From positions 43,592,589 to 43,656,588 of the forward strand of contig NC_092344.1 of assembly GCF_963676685.1 (NCBI RefSeq): a stretch of DNA of 64,000 bases. Reading direction: 5' to 3'. The translations under genes and the position numbers were made by a program. Position 1 is the first letter of the stretch, and each line of letters begins with the position of its first letter. Below the pieces are notes generated by a model. The model was not told the DNA's origin. It saw nothing but the letters and a program-made list of their open reading frames with translations, and did no database searches. The DNA is from Mytilus edulis (lineage: Eukaryota; Mollusca; Bivalvia; Mytilida; Mytilidae). This document shows, piece after piece, positions 1-12,500 of this stretch.

Positions 1-600
1 AAAGCCCGTACCGCATATAGTCAGCTACAAAGAACATTTTAAAAGTCGTTAAAGCGATTAAAATTTAAAATATAAACTGCTGTGTTAGCACAGGCACACT
101 TCACATGCTTTCCCACATATATTATATATTTTTTTTTAGATATTAATGTTCAGAGACCTCCATACGATTATTGAAAATACACCGACGATTGGAATCAAAT
201 TGGTAATAAGTATTAAAGTTTGATTTATTTTTAGAAGTAAACATTTTCCGAATATTATCTTTTTTTGAAGTGGTTCATAAGTGTTTCTCGTTTTTAATAA
301 TCATATATAGATTATACCGTTGGTTTTCCTGTTTGAATTGATTGGTTTTACACCAATCATTTTTTAGGGCCTTTTATATATTATAGGTTGCTGTTCGGTG
401 TGAGCCAAGGCTCCGTGTTGAAGACCGTACGTAGACCTATAATGGTTTATTTTCAATACATTGTGACTTGGATGGAGAGTTGTCTCATTGACATTCATTG
501 AGAGAGATATTGTAATGGACGGTGACCATGGTGACACTTTATTAAAATAAATGATCTGTAATATTTTGCCATTGTGTGTTAAGGGTCTGTCAATCAATCA
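1..600. repeat. Fragments of dispersed repeat family A
   Basis: Positions 1-30 match the piece of family A that reads CATACCGCATAGTCAGCTA at 22141 and 51968. Positions 364-515 hold a diverged inverted copy (TTGTGACTTGGATGGAGAG, complementary to copies at 38680 and 56645). Family A is the roughly 380-bp repeat whose best copies are at 22022-22408 and 51852-52227. Confidence 0.55.
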
Positions 601-3600
601 ATATTCATTTTCTTTTCAATTTAAATGTAAGAAGTAGACAGTAAGTACATGTACTCATAAATTCAGTTATGACAGGATTTTTATATACATTTATTGCTTC
701 AGGGTGTGTTGTAAACTTCGTTACTGGTTTACCCTCATAATAAATAAATCTACATTGGAACATTTCATAGTATATAAAAAGCCGTGCACTATGGTGGAAA
801 GATTTTCCTTTCAAAAATCAAGAAAGTGTATGTATTGAAAATAAATACGAACTACAAAATTCCATAAAGACAGTATATGTAGACTTTCGGTGAGTAACTT
901 TGTGTAAATTATGAACAAATGAAAAAACATTTCAATATGTCTAAGCACATATTAGAATGATTTGAATTTTAAACATAGTGATTGCTGTGAAATCACAAAA
1001 ACACTTCACAAGCTTTACACAATATTTATTTGACAGTAAAGTCTATACCTCAAGTAAAATCCATACCTCAGACTTCAGGATTGACGAAAAAAGCTATTGG
1101 AATCGATTTGATATTGTGCAAGTATAATTTATCTTCAGTACCATGAGCAAATCGACAATTCTCGAGCGAATCCGCTACTCTCCTTCTGAAGGTACGGAAT
1201 CGGCCGAGTAGTGACGAATGTACCATGATCATGACGACCTAGCTGAATATCATCGTCTGAAAGGGTTTTAACAATGTTCTTCTGTGTAAACAATGACGTA
1301 ATATCTGGCTTATTAGAACTAGAACACATATTCTATGATCTTTATTCCGTTGGGAACAAAAAGTTTTTCGGTGAAAATAGTATCACAGAGCAATTCTTCC
1401 ATTTGGAACTTTTTATTTCATGACTTCTCATTTTCATCAATGCCCTTCTCAATATGCGTGGTTAATTTTTGGGGAAAAAGGGAAATATTTCTACTCAGAG
1501 TACTTATTATATAAAACAAAATAAAATATAATGTAAAACATAATGAAATTCATCGCCGATATCTCCAGAAACGCTCTGCTAAAGAAACTCTGAGTTACTA
1601 AATAAGTACTAAATAAACATTTTCAATTTTCTATGGCAATATTTTGTCATAAGCAATTTATGATATATTTTTGTAGTTTAGATTTAGAACAAATTGTGAT
1701 GTTCTGTATAGTTAAATTCAATTGCACACAGCAAGAACATTATTGTTCATTACTGACTAATTACATTATTCATATTATTGGAATTTGGACTTGTTTGATC
1801 TATCGGAGATAAATATTATATAATTACTGTGTCCTACTGTAATTAGGGTAAAATTAATCATTGCTTATGTCTTAAACGGATTATTTTCACTTTTCTTGGC
1901 AGCTGTCACTTATCAATATTACTCATATAAATGGGTATAAGATATTGAAATGGACCACGGACGATATAGCAACTTTACCTGACCATATAGGAAAATAGGT
2001 ATTTAGTCGGATCTTAACACGTACTTGTGATTTGGTTAAAACCGGTTTTGTTCAAAATATTATACGAAGAAATGTCAAAATGTTCAGGACTTAATTAAAT
2101 ACGTATTTCGGTAGGATGGTGCAAGCATACGATTTTTATTGCGTCTTACACTTTGAGAAGCGAATAATCTTCAACTACTTTATTCAAATATTGTGTAAAA
2201 ACGTTAATTTTGAGCTATGAAAGTCAAGTGGCTCGAGTATTTTTCTGAGGAAGTTTTAAAAAATTGCAAAGAAATATTTTTACATTGGGTTAGCTTTCAT
2301 TAGTCTTAACTATCTATAGATTAACAACTTTTGGTTATATTTATAATTTAGAATCATCATTGAAGGTGGGGGACGATTTCGCAGATAACTAATTATATTG
2401 ATGTGCCATTTGTGTGCAAGAGTGACATTTCGTTGTATTATGTGCCAATTCGAAAAAGTTATGCGAGTATTCTCTCCCCTTAATAGGTTCATTATTTTAT
2501 AATTAAGTTTAGGTTTCTTATATAATTTTGAATAATTTCAAAATGTATCAATTCAATATATTTCAGTTTTTGTTATTGGTGTATCAAAAACATTGATGTA
2601 CGAATATAATTTCATTAATTTGAAACGTTTAAAATGATTACATACCAATATAAAGAACCGTTCATCATTTTTGAAAAAGACTATGAACGTAAATCGATTT
2701 ATTCATCTTCCCTTGGTTACAGATTGAATGGGAAATGAACCAGCGTAATATAATGGTAATCACAGAGAGGGACCAGCAAGCAATTTTTAATTGTAGCTTA
2801 TTCAACGTTAAAACAATTTTCCAATATAAACGAATGTTACTTTATACAAATATAAGGACTTTGTTAGCTAAATCTACAAATTTTATTAGATATTATGATT
2901 TTTTATTGCAATAGATTAATATGCTAGACGATAAATATCATGAATAACCAGCCAAATTTTATACTTTAATTCCTTTGCCTGCAGAAAGTTGATTTTGATT
3001 TATGCTATGTGAGTACTCTCTATTTGTTACTCGTTTAATTCTGTGCTTTCTTGCGGCCTATTCTACCCTTTTGAGTTAAACGAAAAAGAAAGACAGAACT
3101 TTATTCCAATCTAAACTATTTTTTATTTACATTTACAATATATTTTATATAGCTGGGGCACTTTACCTCACACCTTAAAATGTTGAAACAACAGTTAAGA
3201 TTTCTGTGAAACAAGATTATTATCTGAAAAAAAAACTCAGGAATATAGAAATATAGATTCTTTACACGTCCAGCCTATCATCAATAAGAAGTTTCTTCTG
3301 AATCATTATCTGTACCTTTCATTGAAGGCCGTACCGTCATTTTCACAAATTCGTTAAAATTCGATCAACAGGGGTGCATGTGGCAACAAAGTTGCCAAAA
3401 TATTAAAATGTAATAGTAAACTTTGTGTTATTCAAACATTTATAAAAGTGGAATTGTGAAATAATATTTCAAAAGAAGCAGTCAACTTTTGTAAAATGTT
3501 GTCAAAACAAGCTGAAAAACATCAATGATATATTATTGGCTTGCAAGTCAATTATGATTCAACTGATTTAAATCCGTATTCATACGAACCTCAATGTAAC

Positions 3601-3850
3601 CCTTATCTTGTATGGGCTATGCTTTTCTAGTGAAGCATTTTTTGTTATTGAAAAGGAAAGATTGCTAACAATAAAAAGTGAAACAAGGAAACCACCAAAA
3701 AGACACCTTTTGTAGACTGATTCTAGTCACAAAAAAAATCGTTCAAATACCAATAAAACGATGATTTACATATTTTCAATTTATGAAATGAAACGATTAC
3801 ACGTACTAACTTATGCATTAAAATTATTGTTTATATCAGGAGCCTGTAAT
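600..3850. other. No gene recognised
   Basis: This is AT-rich sequence. I see no exon with convincing splice sites, no known domain, and no tandem or inverted structure beyond short A/T runs. Confidence 0.5.
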
Positions 3851-3852
3851 TC

Positions 3853-4082
3853 AGTGGTTGTCGTTTGTTTATGTGTTAAATATAATTTTGTTTTTGTTCG
3901 TTTTTTGTACATGAATTAGGCCGTTAGTTTTCTCGTTTGAATTGTTGTACATTGTCATTTCGGGGCCGTTTATGACTGACTGTGCGGTATGGGCTTTTAT
4001 GTGACCTATAGTTGTTAATTTTTGTGTCATTTGGTCTCTTGTGGAGAGTTGTCTCATTGTCAATCGTACCACATCTTCTATT
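3853..4082 (-). repeat. Family A repeat, inverted, upstream of the zinc-finger exon
   Basis: It reads TTCAGTGGTTGTCGTTTG...GGCCGTTAGTTTTCTCG...GAGTTGTCTCATTG, the reverse complement of the 22022-22408 copy. It ends about 20 bp before the branch point of the zinc-finger acceptor. Confidence 0.7.
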
Positions 4083-4102
4083 TTTATATATATTATATCC
4101 TT

Positions 4103-4131
4103 TTACTAATTAACATTGAACTTTATTTCAG
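4103..4131 (+). other. Probable splice acceptor before the zinc-finger coding exon
   Basis: A branch-like TTACTAAT at 4103-4110 is followed by a pyrimidine-rich CTTTATTTCAG ending at 4131. The exon would start at 4132, giving 81 bases of 5'UTR before the ATG at 4213. I cannot place the matching donor. Confidence 0.5.
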
Positions 4132-4212
4132 ATTTTAGGAGATTGTACTGATAGGGAGGTACATTTAAACAATTGAAAATACAAGAAGAGTGTGTCAGAT
4201 TTTACCGATGCA

Positions 4213-6234
4213 ATGGATGCAGACAAATCAACAGACAACATTTCCAAATATGAAATTGACATGAAAGCAACAAGTCTGAAAGCCGTGGAAGAAAAAGCAA
4301 CCAGTGATTCTTCCGAAAATAGAGAGCTAGAAAATGAAACCAAAATAGTAGATTCGAGAGACAAACCATTCTCTTGTTTCACGTGTAACAAGAGTTTTCG
4401 TACTAAACAAAGTCTAAATGCACATATGAAAAGACATGACGGGTTTAAGCCTCACATCTGTGAAGTGTGCCATAAGCGTTTTGTTGACAAAGGCGACTTG
4501 AAAAAGCATCTCCGAATACACAGCGGGGAGAAACCTTACAGCTGCAATATTTGTGGCAGAACATTTAGATTTACAAGTAGTCGTGTGTCTCATATGAAAA
4601 GACACAAAGGTACCAAAGAACATCGCTGTGACATATGTGGTTCAAGTTTTACAGACAAGGGTGATTTGACAAAGCATATGAGAAGAAAACATGGCGACAA
4701 GAGACCATACAGCTGTACCACATGTGGTAAAGACTTCAAATACCCCAACACTCTGGTAATACATATGAGAATACATACGAAGGAGCGACCTCATAGTTGT
4801 GAGATATGTGGTAAAAGCTTTAGAGAACAACTTACTTTAAAGTATCACATGAAAATACATACCGGTGACAGACCGTATAAATGCGTTGTGTGTGAAAAAA
4901 GCTTTGCGTATAACACAAGCATGAAAATCCATATGCGAACACACAATTCTGAGGAACCCACTAGACCTTATAAATGTGAAGTATGTGAAAGCAGATTTAT
5001 AACGAAAGGGGATCTAGCAAAACACATTAAGATACACAGTGACAAAACCCCATACTGCTGTTCAATATGCGGTAAATGTTTTAAGATGAAAAGCTATTTA
5101 AGAACTCACATGAGAACACATAATGAGGAAAAAACACACGGATGTCCTACATGCGGTAAACATTTTAGAGATAGAGGACAACTTTCAAAACACATGATTT
5201 ATCATAATGATGAGAAAAAATATCGTTGTGAAATATGTGGTAGATGTTTTAAGCTTGCCAGCTATTTGAAGGAACACATGGAAACACATACCGGTTTTGA
5301 TAAACCACATGAATGTTATGTATGTGGTAAAAGGTTCAGAAAGAATCATTGTCTTACGATTCATATGAGGACCCATACTGATGAAAAACCTTTCAAATGC
5401 AACGTGTGTGAAAAGGCGTTTAAACAAAGCAGTAACCTGAACACACACTTGAAAACACATACGGGTAATAGATATCATAAGTGCAATGTGTGCGATAAAA
5501 CCTTTAACTCTCCGGGAGAACTGTCTTCTCATATGATGGTACATACGGGCGAGAAACCTTATTCTTGTGACAAATGTGGTAAAGGTTTTACTCATAAAAG
5601 CCTCCTGACTACTCACATGGACATACATTCTGATATCAAGGCTTTTGATTGTGAAACTTGCGGTAAAAGTTTCCGGTTAAAAAACCATTTAGTAAGCCAC
5701 ATGAGAACGCACACAGGTGAAAAACCTTTTAAATGTACTGAATGTGGCAAAAGTTTTGCTGAAAATGGGGCTTTAACAATACATAAGAGAACACATTCCG
5801 GCGAAACACCATACGAATGTGAAGTATGTGACAGAAAATTCTCACATATAAGTAATTTACAAAGGCACGTTAAAAATACCCATAATGGAGAAAAACGCTT
5901 TCCTTGTGATTCGTGCGATAGAGCATTCGGAGACAACGCTCAGTTAAAGAGACACATAAGAACACACACGGGTGAAAGACCATTCAAGTGCGAAACTTGT
6001 GGTAAGACCTATCAAGATACTGGTGCATTGAAGCGACACAAAGGAACACATACGGGCATCAAACCGTATAGCTGTGATACATGTGATAAACAGTTTTTAA
6101 CCGGATATGAGCTGACCATTCACCAGAGAGTACACACCGGTTACAAGCCATACACGTGTGACAGATGTGGAAAAGGATTTAATCAAAAAACGCGTTACAG
6201 AGATCACACGAACAAAAACTGCATTGAGATCTAA
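4213..6234 (+). CDS. 22-finger C2H2 zinc-finger protein (single coding exon)
   Basis: A 673-residue protein is encoded. The frame is open from a TGA at 4174, and the first ATG is at 4213. Residues 1-52 are charged, with no KRAB, SCAN, ZAD or BTB domain visible. Residues 53-672 are an unbroken run of 22 fingers of the form C-x2-C-x12-H-x3/4-H, many joined by TGEKP-like linkers (TGDRP, TGERP, SGEKP). The last finger (CDRCGKGF...DHTNKNC) ends in Cys instead of His, so it is C2HC. Poly-finger proteins of this kind are usually nuclear, sequence-specific DNA-binding regulators; the target cannot be read from the sequence. A splice acceptor precedes the coding region (feature 4103-4131), so upstream 5'UTR exons are likely. 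The fingers diverge from one another but none is broken. Confidence 0.9.
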   Translation: MDADKSTDNISKYEIDMKATSLKAVEEKATSDSSENRELENETKIVDSRDKPFSCFTCNKSFRTKQSLNAHMKRHDGFKPHICEVCHKRFVDKGDLKKHLRIHSGEKPYSCNICGRTFRFTSSRVSHMKRHKGTKEHRCDICGSSFTDKGDLTKHMRRKHGDKRPYSCTTCGKDFKYPNTLVIHMRIHTKERPHSCEICGKSFREQLTLKYHMKIHTGDRPYKCVVCEKSFAYNTSMKIHMRTHNSEEPTRPYKCEVCESRFITKGDLAKHIKIHSDKTPYCCSICGKCFKMKSYLRTHMRTHNEEKTHGCPTCGKHFRDRGQLSKHMIYHNDEKKYRCEICGRCFKLASYLKEHMETHTGFDKPHECYVCGKRFRKNHCLTIHMRTHTDEKPFKCNVCEKAFKQSSNLNTHLKTHTGNRYHKCNVCDKTFNSPGELSSHMMVHTGEKPYSCDKCGKGFTHKSLLTTHMDIHSDIKAFDCETCGKSFRLKNHLVSHMRTHTGEKPFKCTECGKSFAENGALTIHKRTHSGETPYECEVCDRKFSHISNLQRHVKNTHNGEKRFPCDSCDRAFGDNAQLKRHIRTHTGERPFKCETCGKTYQDTGALKRHKGTHTGIKPYSCDTCDKQFLTGYELTIHQRVHTGYKPYTCDRCGKGFNQKTRYRDHTNKNCIEI

Positions 6235-6387
6235 TTTATCATCTAATAATTTCATAATAATTAAATATGCAGAGGAGACTTTTATAGAAAGTTGTAGACT
6301 ACAAATGGCAACATATGTTTCTTTTCTTTCAATCGTTTGTATATACAAATTATCTTTAATTGCTGCTTTGATAAGGAATGAAACATA

Positions 6388-6393
6388 AATAAA
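6388..6393 (+). terminator. Polyadenylation signal of the zinc-finger gene
   Basis: AATAAA lies about 150 bases after the TAA stop (6232-6234), in the same orientation, which gives a short 3'UTR. Confidence 0.55.
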
Positions 6394-7313
6394 GCACTGT
6401 ATTTCGAACTAAGTAGTAATGTATTATTGTAAATGCACTGATGTCAAGACACACTTATATAACTTCGTTATGCGACAAAAATTGATAATTGATGTCTCAG
6501 ATACAAAAAACCCAACCTTATAATTTTTTCTCCCTTCATCTGGGTTGATCAGTTGACTTAAGCTTGTGTCAATTGTGATTTAATAATTCATTGGTTGTCC
6601 TGAATAGCACATTTTTCTCTGGACATTGAAAGCGACAAACAACAATGTAAATCTAATATTATTTGACAATAGAAAAATCACAACTTCAACCAGAAAATTG
6701 TTTTTGGTTATTCAATTTAGATTATTGATATATTTAGAAATAAACACATAGTAATGGTCTCCTTTCTTTTCCGGAGTACCTGGGATCACTTCCTGTCTTT
6801 TGGTGGAGTTCGTATTGCTCAGTCTTGACTTTTCCATGTTGTGTTTTGTAGACTGTTGTATGTGTTTTTGTTGTTTTTCTTCTTTTCTACAATCGAGATT
6901 CTAGTTTGACTTAGACGAATAAGTTTGGTTATAACTTTGGTATCACCCGCCTTTTTTATGAATTGAAGGGGATGTGGAGTACAAATATACGTCAATTAAA
7001 TGGAATCCAACGGGAAAAATTTCAAAATGACATATATATTATAGTTCTTTAGACAGATTATAAAATTGAGAATGGAAAGTTAACGGGAAATTTGTCAAAG
7101 AGACAACATCAGATAAGTCTTAATACAGACTTTTCAGACATGGCCTTTAACAATGAGTAAAATACGAGTCGTTTAGTAAGCTTTAAAAGGCACCACCATA
7201 ACAAAATACCAGAATTAAATAATTTAAAAGAGAAACAAGCGACTACCACTGACTTGTTGCATCTTTGAAACGGGCTTAAAAATCATAGCCAGCACACACA
7301 TCTTCCTTAATAC
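6394..7313. other. Intergenic, with two repeat fragments
   Basis: Positions 6765-6900 resemble the 3'UTR-like family E (TTTTGGTGGAGTTCGTATTGCTC; compare the complement of 25960-26060). Positions 7065-7255 carry a variant family A fragment (GTCAAAGAGACAACA). Nothing else is seen. Confidence 0.4.
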
Positions 7314-8954
7314 AAGGCCGTAGCTAGGCATCTTATTTTAGTGAGGCAAAATAATTGAGCCGAGCGAAGCGAGGCGAAATTTTTTTTTGGAGATATGTAA
7401 TGAATGGTGCAAAATCCTGCATTCTAGGCATTTTTAGAGAGTTTGATAATGTTTTGAATTTGGACACTTTTTATATAAATTTTTCATTTTTTTAGACTTT
7501 TACGAAGGATTTGTAGTTTACTAAACAAATCCTTGCTTTTACTAACACCAAATTTTTAACAACTTTATTTAAATTTATATGCAAGATAATCATACAAATA
7601 TCACTGATTTGAGTCTGCTGCCAGAACATAGAACAAACATCGATTCAGTAGAGTTTTCCAAAGTTTTCTATGGCCGGTTCAGTCAAATCGCTTCAGAATC
7701 ATAATTTGGTCTGCTGATATCCTTATCGCGATGAACATGGAGCATGGCAAGACCGCACAATCTCGCGCCACTCATGCAGGCTCTTTTCCAAGTTTTCAGT
7801 TGTTTCAGGGCATTCTGTGTTTCTAAAGGTAGCACATCATCATCAACACAATGATCAATGTCTTCTTCCAATTCCTTCTCCATCAGCAATCTGGTAGTAG
7901 CATCGGTAGTAACAGTTGTGTTTGCAAAAGGGAAATAAGCTTTCCTGTAGGCACCATCATACAGTCGCAGTTACAAAATATTAATCTCGCTTTAAATTTA
8001 TGCTGACAAAGAGTAGACAAACTAGGGATAGAATGAGATAAGATACATGTATATGATTCTATCTATAGAGTAAGTATATATGGGTACAGGATAATTGGAA
8101 TGGATTTTTTGACGTTTGTACATGTAGTTCCGTAATTTCAAATTATTTCTTGAAATAGTTGGTGGTATTTTAGTTCCAGAATCTATAAATTTAGTGGTTA
8201 GGGTTTGGGGGTATCCGATTCCGAAACCCCGAATATAAAGAAACGAAATTCCGTAGTCCCGAATAAGTAAAGACAAAATCCTGTGTTAAAGGTTCTACCA
8301 TTCCTCAATAATATCAAATTGGAATATGGGATATTCTTTCAATTTTTAAGGTTAAAGAAACATGGATAAAAACAAATCCATGCATTCATGTTTCATAATT
8401 TGTTTATATTTCATTTATCTGTAAAGAGAAAGTTTAAAGTTCGTGAAATGAATACGCAGACAGGACTGCTCCCTTGCGATGCCCAGTACTTGATTTGTCA
8501 AAAGTTGGTGAAACGGAGAAATGAATACGCAGACAGGACTGCCACCTTCCGAAGACCAGTACTGTATATGTCAGTCTACTTATTGTTTTTTGATTGTTCT
8601 AATGAAGTTATATGCTATACTCAGACTCTGTTTAAAAAAAAAAGTTTACTAGAACTGTTCCTTCTTTACCTTCAGTGTCGCTTTTCCTTTTTCTGCAACA
8701 GCCTGTTTTTAACTCGAGATCCATGATGATTATCGTTACTATAGGTTAATGTAATCGAGAAACATCACCCGTTGAGATGCTTAGTTATATCCAGGAAGAA
8801 TAGTTTAAAACTAATGATGACAAGTTATAGAAATTAAGGTTGAGACAGAACAACAAATGACTATTATATTTATATATATGTATAAAAAAAATAATCTGTA
8901 TCGAAATTTTAGTGAGGCAATTGCCTCACTTGCCTCAATGGTAGCTACGGCCTT
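7314..8954. mobile_element. hAT-like DNA transposon relic with terminal inverted repeats
   Basis: The left end AAGGCCGTAGCTAGGC and the right end, read on the minus strand as AAGGCCGTAGCTACC, form inverted termini. Both are followed by GAGGCAA/TGAGGC motifs. The flanking octamers CTTAATAC and GCTAATAG agree at 5 of 8 positions, compatible with a decayed 8-bp target duplication. Inside on the minus strand (7683-7930) is a relic of a hAT transposase C-terminus. An internal direct duplication of about 80 bp (GAATACGCAGACAGGACTGC) lies at 8443-8570. Confidence 0.6.
7683..7930 (-). pseudogene. hAT transposase C-terminal (dimerisation) remnant
   Basis: The minus-strand translation ends QNALKQLKTW...GARLCGLAMLHVHRDKDI. 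It resembles the hAT C-terminal block usually seen as RRLKTxLRSTM...LNGLALLHIHRD. Only about 80 residues remain, and no catalytic region is recognisable upstream. It sits inside the inverted-repeat element 7314-8954. Confidence 0.55.
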
Positions 8955-9354
8955 GCTAATAGGGAATAGTGGTTTAATACTACAACATTTGAATAAACTG
9001 AAAATATCAGTTGGAAAGAGCTTGACTCATCAGAACTATTGTTATGCTTTTCGTCAGCCATGTTTTTAGAAAAAGGCGTTGAAAAGTATGCAACATTTCA
9101 AACAGACCCTTTTACTAATTAGCATTCATGCGTGATGATAAAATTAATTGTACCAAGCATTACCTGCGGTTATAGCATAAACACTTACTGCATTCCTTGT
9201 TGTTCCATTTCCTTAGAAAAACCCTGTTATTGCCTCACTTTTTGTTAAATTTTATGTGATATCAAGAAAGGTTTCTCATTTGGAAATATTTTTGAAGTTT
9301 TATGTAATATGATAGCTCCGTAAAGAATTTATTTCCTTAAGAATAAGATAAGCT

Positions 9355-9570
9355 AGCCTTTAGTTCAGTGGTTGTCGTTGGTTCATGTATATATATATGT
9401 CGTATTTGATTTTCGTAAACTGTTATATTATAAATTAGGCCGTAAGTTTTCTGAAATGAATTATTTCATATTTTCATGTAGGGGCCTTTTTTAGCCGACC
9501 ATACGGTATGAGTTTTTCTCATCGTTGAATGACTTATGGTTGCCTATAATTGCTTACATCCATTTCATTC
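9355..9570 (-). repeat. Family A fragment, inverted
   Basis: TTCAGTGGTTGTCGTTGG, GGCCGTAAGTTTTCTG and GACCATACGGTATGAG match the reverse complement of family A. Related pieces recur at 10690-10930 and 12208-12445 inside the tandem units. Confidence 0.6.
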
Positions 9571-9587
9571 GAGAGTAAGAGTTTTGT

Positions 9588-12500
9588 GACAAAATGTACC
9601 TGATACACAATAGACATAAAAAAAAACCAACAACACATTATCATTACTGCTCATAATCGACTAAAATACTTTAATTTGTTTGGCATTTAAAACATTTAAA
9701 ACATTTCAACACCTTTCAAAGTGACAATTTCATTTCCTATATTTGATCAGAAAAAGCTTTACCAATCTCGCGCTCATCTATGAGGGGGGGATCTATTTAT
9801 TTTATTCTTATAATGATAGACTATACACAGTGTACAGACAATACAAACCAATTATATACGACGTTGCAATCGATAACGCCTAGTTCAATAGACAACATCA
9901 GGGTGGTAAAACACTACGGTGGAGGAATAAAAAAAAAGCACAGTCATTCACTGAAAACTAAATATTGAGCATTAGCAAACTGTTGATGACCTCAAGTGAT
10001 TCGGAAATGCAAGTGGTTCTTTTTCCAGATGTTGCATCCGTCGTGTTACTAATGCAGGAAAATCCGATCCGAAAAAATCCTTCGTTAATTTCACAATCAA
10101 GGTGTAATACCACCATTGATATTCCCCTACTAGTCTTTGTTAAATTTGCACTTTTCCAAAAAATGTGTAGAATTTATCTTTGTTTCAAATAAAGCTATAC
10201 TTTGCATGAGTAAAGTTTTATCCTGTCCAGTACTAAAGAAAAAAATTCACATAACATTTCATTGCATATAAGAAAATAACCATCACTGGAAGTTAACCAA
10301 TCAAATTGCTCCCCTTATTTTATCTGTGTACAAGGTTTAGTCACCATGTAACCTCAAGATTACAAAATATTCTATAGAAATCCCAAATAAAAAAAAATGG
10401 TGTTTTAAAATACCCAAGACATATGTTTATGACACAGAAATCTTTTACTGCAATAAAATGTAGGATTAATTACCTACAACTGTCAAATTCAAGGGAATAT
10501 TTTTTTCGACCTATTACCTGTGGTAATAGCATAAACACTTACTACATTCCTTGTTGTTCGATTTTTTCATAAAAACCCTGTTATCGGTTTAAACCTTGTG
10601 TGATTCATATCGACAAAATTTTCTTGTTTGGGAAACCTTTCGATGTTTTAAAGTAATATAATAGCTCCTTCAAGATATCATTTCCCTCGTGGTTGTCGTT
10701 TGTTCATGTTTGACATATTAAATTTTCGTAAACTCTTTTGATATACATTAGGCCGTAATGTTTCTGAATTGAATTATTTCATATTTTCTTGTAGGGGTCT
10801 TTTATAGCCGACCATTCGGAATGAGTTTTTCACATCGTTGAATGACTTACAGTTGCCTATAATTGCTTACATCCACTTCATTTGAACTTTGGTGAATAGT
10901 TGTCTCATTGGCAATCATACACCAATTCTCTTTATTTCATTTTTATATAAACCAAAGCAGTATAAGCTTTTATGTGTTTACTATAAACCATTTTTCATAA
11001 AACATAGAACTTTAATTTGTCTTTAAGGTTTTTTGTATAGGAAATACGAATCGAGGTGAAGGTCAAGATCTTGATATTGTCTTGATATCAAACAAATAAA
11101 TATTTTATTTTCAAAAATGAATCGTAAGAGGTTTGTGACAAAATGTACCTGATACACAATAGACATAAAAAACCCAGCACATTATCATTACTGCTCTTAA
11201 ACAACTTTAAGACATTTCAACACATTTCAATGTGACAATTTCCATTCCTATATTTGAACAGAAAAAGCTTTACCAGTCTCACGCTCATCTATTAGGAGCG
11301 GGGGTATCTATATTTTTAGAATTCTTATAATGATAGACTATACACAGTGTACAGACAATACAAACCAATTATATACGACGTTGCAATCGATAACGCCTAG
11401 TTCAATAGACAACATCAGGGTGGTAAAACACTACGGTGGAGGAATAAAAAAAAAAAGCACAGTCATTCACTGAAAACTAAATATTGAGCATTATCAAACT
11501 GTTGATGACCTCAAGTGATTCGGAAATGCAAGTGGTTCTTTTTCCAGATGTTGCATCCGTCGTGTTACTAATGCAGGAAAATCCGATCCGAAAAAATCCT
11601 TCGTTAATTTCACAATTAAGGTGTAATACCACCATTGATATTCCCCTACTAGTCTTTGTTAAATTTGCACTTTTCCAAAAAATGTGTAGAATTTATCTTT
11701 GTTTCAAATAAAGAAATGCTTTGCATGAGTAAAGTTTTATCCTGTCCAGTACTAAAGAAAAAAATTCACATAACATTTCATTGCATATAAGAAAATAACC
11801 ATCACTGGAAGTTAACCAATCAAATTGCTCCCCTTATTTTATCTGTGTACAAGGTTTAGTCACCATGTAACCTCAAGATTACAAAATATTCTCTAGAAAT
11901 CCCAAATAAAAAAAAAATGGTGTTTTAAAATACCCAAGACATATGTTTATGACACAGAAATCTTTTACTGCAATAAAATGTAGGATTAATTACCTACAAC
12001 TGTCAAATTCAAGGGAATATTTTTTTCGACCTATTACCTGTGGTAATAGCATAAACACTTACTACATTCCTTGTTGTTCGATTTTTTCATAAAAACCCTG
12101 TTATCGGTTTAAACCTTGTGTGATTCATATCGACAAAATTTTCTTGTTTGGGAAACCTTTCGATGTTTTAAAGTAATATAATAGCTCCTTCAAGATGTCA
12201 TTTCCCTCGTGGTTGTCGTTTGTTCATGTTTGACATATTAAATTTTCGTAAACTCTTTTGATATACATTAGGCCGTAATGTTTCTGAATTGAAATATTTC
12301 ATATTTTCTTGTAGGGGTCTTTTATAGCCGACCATTCGGAATGAGTTTTTCACATCGTTGAATGACTTACAGTTGCCTATAATTGCTTACATCTACTTCA
12401 TTTGAACTTTGGTGAATAGTTGTCTCATTGGCAACCATACACCAATTCTCTTTATTTCATTTTTATATAAACCAAAGCAGTATAAGCTTTTATGTGTTTA

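Noticed and set aside
4128..5936. Minus-strand frames opposite the zinc-finger gene
   Set aside because: They are shadows of the conserved C2H2 codons on the other strand.
9965..11711. Repeated 75-residue frames at 9965-10192 and 11484-11711 as a small gene family
   Set aside because: They lie in duplicated repeat DNA, one part is related to a retroelement 3'UTR read in the non-coding sense, and no codon or motif evidence supports a protein.
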